This document shows, one piece after another, positions 1-11,000 of a DNA stretch of 64,000 bases. Position numbers and translations under genes: made by a program. The stretch is from Daphnia pulex (lineage: Eukaryota; Arthropoda; Branchiopoda; Diplostraca; Daphniidae), in contig NC_060021.1 in NCBI RefSeq assembly GCF_021134715.1, forward strand, positions 4,774,001 through 4,838,000. Direction: 5' to 3'. Every line of letters starts with the position of its first letter. Position 1 is the first letter of the stretch. Under the pieces are notes generated by a model. The model did no database searches. It was not told the DNA's origin and saw only the letters and a program-made list of their open reading frames with translations.

Positions 1-1650
1 AAATGAGACGATTAGCCTCAAACAAATTGCTATTTTTTGTTTTTTGTGAGTTTTATTTTCACTAACCTTGTTAGTGTTCTCCCAAAACCCTTCCTGAAAA
101 TGTTAATATTTACCAACATTAATTTCAATTAAAAAAGTTATTTTTGTAATGTCATCTTTAATTGTAAAATTCAAAATAATTGAACTTTTGAAACGTGACC
201 TTTGTTTATTAAAAATGTATTAATATGTGTACAAATTTTTATTTGCTGAGTTGTAAAATGATGAAAATACATATGAAAAAGTACTGCCACCTCCCTTTCT
301 TCAACCCGATTTCCGCGTCCGTGTTTAACACGGCGCACTCATTGATCAAAAGTTTGTCTATTTGCTCACTGTTCAAGGGTAGCGAAGAAGAGAAAGAAGA
401 AATGTGGCATTTTTTTCTTCGCTTAAACATAAGAGTGATATTGATAACAGAATCAGATGTTTAAATGTTTATAGGGTGGTTCGCGGCTGCCATCTTGGCA
501 CGGTATTTCTGGACCTGTAGTGCAGCCACAACCGAAAAGCATTGGCATTGTCCATAAGTACGAATGGAAGGGCAGTCAAGGAAGGGAAGAATAGAGTGGG
601 AAAGAAAGGGGTCGGTCCCTCTTTTTTCACTCTCCTGAAAGGAAGGAAGAAGAGGAAGATGAGAATGAGTGATTCCGCATTCAGCAATTTTTGATCGATT
701 TACAGGAACGAATATAATGCTATAACCTTTTGTTCCGAGAAGGTTAGTGTAATTTAAGTTTTAGACTAGGTTTTAGAAAAATTTAACTGTTCACGTAATG
801 CTTGCTTTAATAATTAATTTATATTGTTGAACCATCAACCCATTTATGTATGTATTAAAATAGCATACAATTTCCTTCAGTTGTTCCACTATATATGAAT
901 GTGTACCATTTACAAACGATTCGGAAATTTTGCCGAATTGCAACGGCGATTCGGCAAAATGTCGATTCGGCAAGTGTCAATTCAGCCCATTTTTGGCCGA
1001 ATCGACGAGCACCCAAAGAGGAAACGTGGGTCCACTTTTTTATACGCTCTCCTCCCTCCCATTCGTCCCATTCTCCGTCTTTTCCCCCTTCGTCCCTAAA
1101 AAAACGTAAACAACACTTTTAAATCATTTTTAAAAAATAAATGGGAATTCAAAAAAATAAATTAAATACATAAAAAAATTCCCTGTTCAATTCCCTATTT
1201 CACTTTTGCAACAGAGATTTACCATTTTAAACTAGAGTAAAACGACAGACTAAAATCAATGGACCTTCAAAAACCAATAAGAACTCCACATCATCCAAAG
1301 TGAATGTTCACCTAATATGGGCACCGCGCGAGGTTACCATGGCTGGGGTACCCGTGATTGGTTTGCTCTATTATTTCGGCAATAGGTGCTAACGTCTGGG
1401 ACTTAATTGGTTCTATTAACATGGCCAACTATTCTTTTGGACACCATTCGGTGTCGTTATTTCCGAGTGGCAGTAGTTCGGCCTTTCCTGTTTCGTGAGA
1501 TAAAGGTTCCTTCAGAAATGCTGGCCCGCTTAACCATTGAGATGAAGACTCTAGATTGGAAGGGAAAATTCCTCTCGTGCAGTCGTCGGCGGGATTTGTT
1601 TATCCGGATATGAATCTCCATTTTTCCAGTTCCGAATGCCGGAGAATTTC
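1..1650. other. AT-rich intergenic DNA, no gene seen
   Basis: No convincing coding exon was seen on either strand. The stretch at about 920-1010 repeats a short gattcggc-type motif several times, and short ORFs here are low in complexity. The right part, from about 1300, may already belong to the decayed BEL/Pao element that is recognisable further right. Confidence 0.5.
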
Positions 1651-1660
1651 ACCAACGTGG

Positions 1661-2934
1661 TCAGAGACAACGCTGGAATAATTGCAATGAAAGAAATAAA
1701 TCCATCGCAGAACTATTTCTGAGTCCGTCCAGAAATAGTATTCCTTTATAGACAGTCTCAATTCGCTTTTGATCATTTTCGCTAGTCGAACGGCCGTGAC
1801 TGCGCCTTGGAACTCGAGGTGGGGGATAGATAGTACCTTTGAAGGGGACAGTCAACCTTTAGCTACAAGGTAGCTGAACTTTTCCTTGGCGATGGTTCGG
1901 AGATATGCTACTGCTCAAAATTCGTCGGTCAGATAATTATGTGCAATTCCAACTGACTGTCTTCAATGGGGAAATCTTCCGTTCTGAAACATCGTGGGAT
2001 AGAGATTTTCTCTAAAAATGATAGTTCTTTAGCCCAGGAGTTCCATTTGAGCAGGATTGCGTCTGACAGCGTTTCTTCCCACTCTAATGGATCAAAACGA
2101 GAGCTTGATTTTCGTGCCGGTGCGCGCTGTTGAGTTGTTCGCCATGTCGCTTGAAACAGTTACTTTGCTTGTGTGATAACGGGTAGAAGGATGCCTAATG
2201 GATCAAAAGTAGGGGACATTGCAGACAGCATTCGACGCTTTGATGTGACCACTTCCATTGGCCAGATCCGGATTCAGTAGCAATCGATGTCACACACCCA
2301 TACAAGGCCGAGAAAGTATTAAATCGGTAATTTGTCGAAATCTAAATTGCCGACGAAATTTTTTCTAAGGCTGGAAATTTCATATTGCTGTTTACCGTGT
2401 ATTGCAGGACCCCAAATGTGGAGATGGATGAGGAGACGGCCCCCAAAACTTGCGTAGTCATCTGTAATGTTCGAAGCGGTTCGCCACTGCCTGGATTGCA
2501 CCATACGAAACGTAAAGCGGATTGATCTTTGGGAGTGACTCCAACCTTATGGTACATACCCTTTATATCTGCGGAAACGGTGAATAAATGCTGTCGCGAT
2601 TGAAGCAGCACACCCGTTAGGCTTGATAGTAATACGGGTCACGTAGAAGAAAGTCGTTGCTGAGGCAGATGTTCTTGAATTTAGCGGAACAGTAAAAAAC
2701 CACACGGATCTTATTTGGTTTATTCGGATTGATGCCAAATTGGTGTGGGAGGTACCAGACTTTTCCGAAAGGGAGTTGTAGCTGATCGTACGGGACTTCT
2801 ATGGCGTAGCCGTTCGCGAGATTGCCTTCAATGGTTTCATGATAACGAATGGCGTTGACTTTATTTTCTTGGGACAATAAGCGACTCTTGACAGCATAGA
2901 CGCGCGACACTACATGTGCGTGGTTGTTTGGCAT
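1661..2934 (-). pseudogene. BEL/Pao retrotransposon pol relic (reverse transcriptase region)
   Basis: Minus-strand translation gives a broken BEL/Pao-type polyprotein. The segment at 2617-2934 carries VVSRVYAVKSRLLSQ and VWYLPHQFGINPNKPNKIRV, which are typical of the start of the Pao RT. The next segment, 2342-2611, continues in another frame with SADIKGMYHKVGVTPKDQ and ALRFVW. Further left (about 2040-2250) a frame reads SPTFDPLGILLPV, the motif that follows the RT in Pao elements. Frameshifts separate the pieces (one near 2610) and in-frame stops occur, so it cannot encode a working enzyme. No LTRs could be assigned. It is a different, older insertion from the gag-only element at 27.7-31.8 kb, and which BEL lineage it belongs to was not determined. 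Confidence 0.75.
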
Positions 2935-3980
2935 GTTCGGGATTGGTGATTTGAAAAAAAAATCGAACTGTTATTAGTGAAGTCAAGATAATTTTTAACC
3001 GAGAACGAATTGCATTGCACGTGGACTTTGTTCTTTGTATTAATTCATATCTGTATTAATATCCCCCCTCACAAATATTAATGTTTACTATTTTTAAAAA
3101 AATCCGATATAAAAAGGAAAAATTAGAAAAAGTAGTATAATTGAATGAATTTACAAAATTTTAATTTTTTTTTACAACCAAGAAATGTTCCTTACTTTTT
3201 ATTAATCATGTTGCCAAATTTGAATATGATTGCATGAACCATGTTCTTGCAAAAAAAATAATCTGGAGGGACTATGCTTAAAATTTCGTCAAGTCACGGA
3301 GACCTGTTAAAAGGGACCTTATGGCGAACAGTCCCTCCGTGAATTCATTGTTTCTAGTAATGTATTTTTCCTAAAATTTTTCTACTTTTCTACAAAAATT
3401 GTTAAGATAACAATGTATCCGACTGTTAAAATTCGTTTGCCATTTTGTTTTATACATATTTAAATGATTAAGTTTTTTGGGTTTTTGATTTCGCGGAAAT
3501 CATCGCTTACGGTTCTAAAAATTAACAAATAGATAGATTTTGTTCAAAATTGTTCGCTAAGTCGATTGGTGAACACCGCAATCGCTTAACTATTGTCATT
3601 TTGGAGAAACTAGGAAAAAACTGTGGGGGGTAGCCAAAATTTGAACTTATTTTCGGATTTTGTGCAGCTTTTTTCTCGTCAACTGCTGCACCAAACAAAA
3701 TCTAATTGTTTTAAAATAATGGGATAGCCCATCTCTTTAAATAATTTTCATGTTTTTTCGATACTCGGTTTAGAAGCCGAGTTATTAATAATTGAAATTT
3801 TTGAAAAATTCCCCCAAATTTATTCGTTTTTTCGCCATACAGGCCTTCACCCCATAAGCCACCTAGCGCTGGCGATAATAACAAAATTTCCCCCTCTTTG
3901 CCTTTAGGGATTAACAGCTTCAAGATGATGGACAAATCAAAATGTATGATGTGATGTAATCAAGGGGTCCGGCAGTGCAG
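2935..3980. other. AT-rich intergenic DNA
   Basis: No coding exon, RNA gene or clear repeat boundary was recognised. The sequence is rich in A and T runs and lies between the BEL/Pao relic and the foldback element. Confidence 0.4.
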
Positions 3981-3982
3981 AG

Positions 3983-4830
3983 GGGAATGGTGGCAATGAG
4001 TAAAAATCAAAAATTTTTCGTGTCTGAATTAAAACTTGCTATCCCCGCCACGCGTTAAACGTCGAAATCCGGTTTTTTTCCCTGTTTTTTGACGCGCTTA
4101 GTACTTTATTTTTTTTTTAAGCTTCGTCACTTAAACAGCTTGTTAAGGACGTAAAGATTAACATTTGAGCCAAAAATTATCCCATTATGTATTGATTTAC
4201 TATCCCCGCCATGCATCGAACTTTTGCTATGCGCTGTAGCTGGTAAACCAAAAAATTTGTTTTTTGGCCGAAATACGTATATAACATAAGGAACTTAACA
4301 GTAATGTTAAAATAATAGACACAATAGATGCTCACGTTTAAAATATATTAAAATTCCATTTCTGAAGGTCGCTTGCTAACATTTAGTTTTTTTGTGTTTT
4401 CCCTTTCGTTTAAGCAAACGCGATATTATTGCGATACGAAAATTAACAATAAATTTCAATATTTTTAAGATATCTTTTAAATGAGCTTTAATTGTATCTA
4501 TTATTTTAACATTACTTAGCAGATGAAAGTTCCTTATGTTATCTATTTCGGCCAGAAAACCCATTTTTAGATTAACCAGCTACAGCGCATATCGAGCGCA
4601 TAGCAAAAGTTTGATGCATGGCAATACATAATGGGATAATTTTTGGCTCAAATGTTAATCTTTACGTCCTTAACAAGCTGTTTAAGTGACGAAGCTGAAA
4701 AAAAAATTAAGTACTAAAAGCGTCAAAAAACAGTGAAAAAAACGGATTTCGAAGTATGCGTGTTGTGGATAGCAAATTTCAATTCAGACACGAAAAAATT
4801 TGGATTTTTACTCATTGCTACCATCCTAAC
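3983..4830. repeat. Foldback / long-TIR element
   Basis: Two arms of about 330 bp are inverted copies of each other: roughly 3985-4318 and 4497-4828, around a spacer of about 180 bp. Matching blocks include gacgtaaagattaacatttg in the left arm with its reverse complement near 4655, and the cagctacagcgcat segment near 4580 against 4235. The outer ends match as tggcaatgagtaaaaatc on the left and gatttttactcattgctacc on the right. Small substitutions and indels separate the arms, so this is an old insertion. No protein is encoded, and no target duplication could be fixed. It may be a MITE or a foldback transposon. Confidence 0.75.
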
Positions 4831-5031
4831 CCTAATCCCAAGTTACATGCCAAATTTCAAAAAAGTTGTGGAAATGAAACAGACTATTGCAGACTAAAAA
4901 TACAATTAATTTCTTTATTCTTTAGGAGGAAGAAAAAATTCGAAAATGAAAGATAAGAACGTATTTGAACTACTTCGCAAATTGAGATAGACGGCAAGTA
5001 ATAATTGGCTCTCGAATATATAAAATCCATA

Positions 5032-8000
5032 TCACATGTAGGCTGCCCATCCGATATACCTAGAAGACGCAGAAATGATGATGCGATAATTTAACAGTAT
5101 GCATATAATAACATTTTAAAAACTGTGCACAGCTTACATTTGGCATAAATTGTCCACACTGGTAGCTTCCGCAATCAGCTGATTTACTTGTCCTTCAACA
5201 GAGAAACGGTATTTCAATTTATTCTTGGAATTTGGTTGTAGTAAATAACCTTGTAATCTCATTTTAATGTTCTCGACGTGTTCCATGGCCTGAAATAAGA
5301 AAATCTATTAAATATAATGCAACAGGTGATGAGAACATAAAGCATTTTAGACCTGTTCGTTTTTTATCTCAGGAAGATCAGAACGACCTTTGTTCACTGT
5401 TTTCTTTGACCATTCTACAAGTGGATCATGAACAAACGGCTTCAGCACACTAAGGAGAGTGTCAATCTCTTGTCTTAGTACACGTAGCGTCACTTCGCAG
5501 CACTTCCTGAATGACCCTTCAATTCCAGTAGCTCCCATGGCTTCTATCATATTATGAGTAAGACGGAAAGGAACTTGCTCGGGCCATTCAAATGAAAGAC
5601 CTGAGTTAAAGAAGTAAAAAAAAAATAAAATAAAAATATTATGCCGAGGTGAGAGAAAATCAATCTTGAAAACAACCTTTGTTAAATAAGCAACTAAAAT
5701 CCACGTGGACTGCATCGCCACAAACTGCATCAAAAAGAATGTTTTCACCGTGTCGGTCACCTAAACCAACGATAAATCCCACCATGGACATGACTGCCGT
5801 AGTTCGAACATAACTCAGCCTGGCAGAAAACCAATCTTGTGGATCTGGAAACGTACTCAGGAACCATTCGCTAAACACGGGAGGATACCGTGGCAGGATT
5901 TCTGAAAGAACGAAATAGAATTCTAAGACTCAGAGTAAGTTTAAGACAACAACAAATGACAAACCTTTCTCAAACAGTTCTCTCTTCCGAACAATTGTAT
6001 CTCGAACATGAGGTGTTCTCTTTCTTAACTCAGTATTGCTCATCAGACAACCCCTTTCCTTGTAAATCCGGTTGATAGCAAATCTTAAACCAATCAGATT
6101 TGGAATCCATTCAATGAGACCACAATCTTCATTTAAAGGAATTACTCCGTAAGTCCGGATATGCAAATTGCGCTTGCGTGAATCGGGATCTCGTACCAAG
6201 TACCGATTTATTAGTTGGTTGAATTCCATTAATCTGCATTATGGTAACTTGTTAAAAAAAAATATATATACAAAATACAGAACAAACAAATTTACCTAAA
6301 ATCTTTCCGTAAATCGTCCTGTGGTTTACAGAGGAAAACGTATAATTTCCCATCGGATCCACGGATGGATATTTTCTTCGGCTTTTGTAACGAGTGCATC
6401 ACCTCGACAGTATCTTCCACACCAACAATGTAGACAGGATCTCTAGGAAAAGGATTGTGTTCCAGGTTTTCTCCAGGGGTTGTGGGCAATGTTACCGTCA
6501 TCATCCACTGCAACGGAACCATGATTTTACTGAATTGTGGTTGACTGAGTAGTTTAGGAAGAGATCTGAATGCTTTTTCCACAGACAAAACCATGATGCC
6601 GTCCTCGACAGGTTTGTTGGCCAATTCGACGAGTCTATCAGCCAGATTGGTAGCATCTGCGAAGAAGCTCCTTAAACTGGTTTGGCTAGAAGCCACTACA
6701 TCAATGATCTCTCGGCAACGCTTGGCCCTGATACTGTACGATGATTTTAACACCGAAATCATCATCCACATACATTGCTGCGTGTGAGCTACAAGTGTTT
6801 TAGCGATTATTCGCTTCAGGAGAGCAGCCACCTCTAGATGCGGATGACAAATTCGTGAAATCAACTGGGGAAATGCCGTTAAGAATTTGTAAGCAGGGAT
6901 CTTCTCTTGTGCACTGTCAATAGCCTTTGTTACGTCGGTCATCTTAGCCTTGGAGTTGCCGATCTTGAAGACTTTGGGATTCTCAGCTTCCATGGTTCCT
7001 AATTCCATCCAAAGGGAAAGCATTCGTGGCATCGCCTGATAGATGAATTGGCTTCCGTATATCATTGAGCGACCCAAATTGGTGATAATGTAACGCGCCA
7101 TATCAAGATGTTGTTCTTTGTTTCCGTCATAACTTGTGTAGAGAACATCGTAATAACCAGCCAACCGGAAAAAACCTTCTTCCCACGTTCTGCTTATTTC
7201 CGTCACTTCCTTGTAGTACTTGATAACGGTGTTCATGTCTGCATGGCTAGTCTCTTCATAGTAACGAGCAAGTAAAAGTTTGGCTTTCAAGCACTCAAGA
7301 ATGTCGGTGGTCAATTTATTAGGTTGGAGTTTAGCAGCTTCCATCTGCAATGCCTGCAAGTCGGGGAAACGTTTTTCAATTCCTCGTTTCAGTACGGTGA
7401 TGGCCTGGTCCTGTTCGCCTTTAGCCCAATGCAGCTTGGCTTGTTCCATGTAGATGGCCAAGGGTGGGCAAGGGCTTGTTATAGCAACCAGTTGCAAGAT
7501 GTGTGCTCGTTGGAAATGAGCGGCCTTTCGAGCCAAACGAGCACTCACCAGCCAACTTTTCCCGATTTCGGCTTCGATTTCTTCCATCAATTGAGGTTGT
7601 TTAGCCTCCACTTGCTGACCTATAAGCTTTAAAACAACTCGGCGAACGTTCAGAACAGGTTCCGTATAACGCACTGACGCTTGAACTCCATCCAGTCGCT
7701 GATTCCAATTAGTCAAGAGTTCGCTAAAACGTACTCGAAATGCGTTTTCTTTTGAAATCAACGAAGGATCGAGTAATGACACTGCGGATTCCATTTCGGA
7801 TAAGATGTGGAGATTAACAAAGTTTTCGTAGGCCCTTGGGTACGAGTTACGTTCTAGGTTGACGGCACTAATCACTCGCATCTGCTTCAACCGCACTGAT
7901 CGTAGACAATTTTCCATTTTTTTAAGATCGTTCGTCTTTGTTGCCAAAAGAGCTTGACCAATTCCAACGCCCCAACCGACGGAGGCGGCAGTATTGTTCG

Positions 8001-11000
8001 ATGTTAAATCGTAAGGCTTGACAACGTCTTCCAGCATATCCCACTGCCCCAAACGCCAGCAACACTCTGAACGGTAATCATCCAAATTTCGGCGCCAGTC
8101 GGGACAATTCTGCAACAATCCATTGGCCATAGTCAATGCTCCTTGGGGGAGATCCAAATTTAATAAGCATCGCAGCATTCCCTGTACGAAATTAGGAAAG
8201 ACAAATAAAAATTGGTAAATTACCCGAGGGATCGTTCTACGATCCTGAAGGGTAATTGAAATTGTATAAGAAATAAATGTAGACGACGACCCTAAGGGTG
8301 TAGACCTACATTTATTCAGCTTTTTAAAGAACAAAAAGAGGGGGGTGTGCTGCCCTTTCCTCTTACCTGCACACGCCCTTTGCCATTCAGACTTATAGCT
8401 ACAGATCCGTGTACAGGGTTTTAACCAAACACAATTACATGTTATCAAACATAATCAGAGAGAATTTCACACATAACTTCCAAATAACAGTTTGAGGGGG
8501 ATACGAGAAAAAACCTGAGGACTTCAGGGTAAAAAAACTCTATCCCAAGGTAACATATCATGAAACACAGAAACATGAACATAATGGTTGCAGCAAAAAA
8601 TAGTGCGCTTCTTCTTCTGGACAGCTCTGCCAACTGCCGTAACTTGAACACGTAATGGGGCCTTCTTACTTTCTCGCCAGTCTAGTTATTCTTGCTTCTA
8701 GAATAACCTCCAGCTTTCCGGCCACGAAAGGTTTGATTTCTACGCGTTTTTTCCAAAATTGAATGAATCATAATTAAATAAATGATGACACAGGGTGGGT
8801 ATGGGTGGGAGACAGACCCTTAGGGTCGTCGTCTACATTTATTTCTTATACAATTTCAATTACCCTTCAGGATCGTAGAACGATCCCTCGGGTAATTTAC
8901 CAATTGTACTGCGAAATGCATTTCGCCTAGACCCTAAGGGTGATTTTAAAGCCCAATGATGAATTTTTAATTTTGAACAAACATCGTTTGTGTCGACGCT
9001 CGATTGTAAAATCGATTGAACGTCGTTTCTTTTGACCAACTTCCGGCTCGCAAGATTGCCTCCACCGGTACGCCGTCACTGACCGCTTTCGAAGCGGCCG
9101 CTCCTCTTGTGGAATGCGCCCCAAAACACCGAGTGTTTATGCCGGCCTTTTGCAAGAACGATTTAATCCAGCGACTCACTGTACTGGCTGAGACCGGCCT
9201 ATGGGGCGCGATGAGTGCAACAAATAGTTTTCCTTCGTCTGTCTCGCGTCTAAACTGATTCGTACGTTCCACAAATTCTTTAAGCGCCAAGACTGGACAT
9301 AAAATCGGATCCGGATCATTTAATATTGAAAAGGACTGCAGCGGACCGTTCCGCTGTGCTTTCCGTAACCTATCTAATGAGAATACTACCCCTCTTTCTG
9401 AGAAGACGACGGATCGGTAACCAATTGCCGCTATCTCCGACGCTCGCATTAAGGTAGCTAACGCTATCATGGTGACCAATTTACTAGCTAAGACGCTCAG
9501 GGTAAGGTGTCGGTTTTCGCCCAACGAATTAATAAATTCTACAACTTGACTCGGGTCCCACATGTCGTTGTACTTGGGCTTGGGGGGATTCTTGTGATAG
9601 CAGCCTTTCATTAATCGGACGACAAGCGGATGCGCGCCTATCTGAACGCCTTCGATGGACCCCAGGGTCCTGGACAACATAGACCGGTGAATGTTGATTG
9701 CGCTATACGACTTGCCCGAGGCCAGCAAGTCGGTGAGGAACTGCAAAACCTCGGTTAAATCCGCCGACAAGGGATCCGTATCCCTTCGCACACACCAATG
9801 TGTCCAGTTCCGCCATGCGGAATCGTAAGTTGCGAGGGTGGTCGGTCGATTTCCGGCCACAAGAAGGTCGACCACGTTCGACGAAAAGCCTCTGTCACGC
9901 AACTGTCGCCGGACAGTCTCCAAACGGCCAAGTGAAGTGCGCTGGATGCTAATAACGGGTGCGGCTCGTTCAGTGCCGATGTCAGGAGGTCCGGCTCCTG
10001 CTGAAGAAGAAATACTACGTCGCACGCTAGCTCGAGTAGCACCGGGAACCAGGCCTGACCTGTCCATACGGGGCAAACGAAAACTACGTCAGCTTTCTCT
10101 CTTCTAATTTTTTCCAAACATTGAAAAATTAGCGCAAAAGGGGGAAAAAGATACCCCGAAAGGCCCTTCCAGTTAACTGAAAAGGCATTTGTGTTCAACG
10201 CTTGCGGTTGCGGCCGCCACGAAAAGAAAGAGGGGAGCTGCGCGTTCCAATGGGACGCAAAAAGGTCAACTTTTGATGGCCAGATCTTTTGAACGCGAGA
10301 AAAAACGGATGGATTTAATTTCCAATCGCTTGCATCCGGTCCGGCGCGAGACTCTTCGTCAGCAATTACATTCAGCTTGCCGCTCAAATGAACCGCTTCG
10401 ATTGCAATATTCCGGCTCTCACACCAAGCTGTCAGAGTGGTTGATAATTGCGTCAACGCTTTGGACCTGGTACCCCCGCCGTGATTAATATAAGCCACTG
10501 CCGTGACGTTGTCTAAATAAATTTTTATCGCTATACTTTCCGATACCGCCGCGAATGATTGAATCGCGTATAACGCGCCTAACATCTCTAGTTCATTAAT
10601 GTGCCTCTTGGTATCTTCCAAAGTCCATGAGCCCCTCGTCCTCACATTATTACAATACGCTCCCCAGCCTGTTAGAGAAGCGTCGGAGAAAATCTCCAGA
10701 TCTGGCACGCTAGGAAAGAACAACTTTTCCCTTTTTAAGCCTAGATTGTTGGACCACCATTCTAAGTCGTCCCTGGTTTCCGCCGATAGCACGCATTCCG
10801 ACTTCAAATTAAATCCCACTTTTCTAGCTTGCTTAATATAGAATGCCTGCATCCTCCTGAAATGAGACTGCGCAAAAGGTATCGTAGGTATGGCCCAAGT
10901 AAAGTTGCCCATTATCGACGCAATCTCTCGCAATGAAATTCTGCTCCTGGCAAGGGCCGCATCGCATTTGGCCTTAACGGTTGCAGCCTTGTCCGACGGC

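Noticed and set aside
2319..2934. An intact reverse transcriptase gene
   Set aside because: The frame changes near 2610 and stops occur; catalytic motifs are incomplete.
8182..8448. Extension of the ATR FAT exon to the left of its acceptor, into DIRS sequence
   Set aside because: The similarity to ATR begins exactly after the TTTCGTACAG acceptor at 8182. The residues beyond it come from the DIRS terminal repeat.
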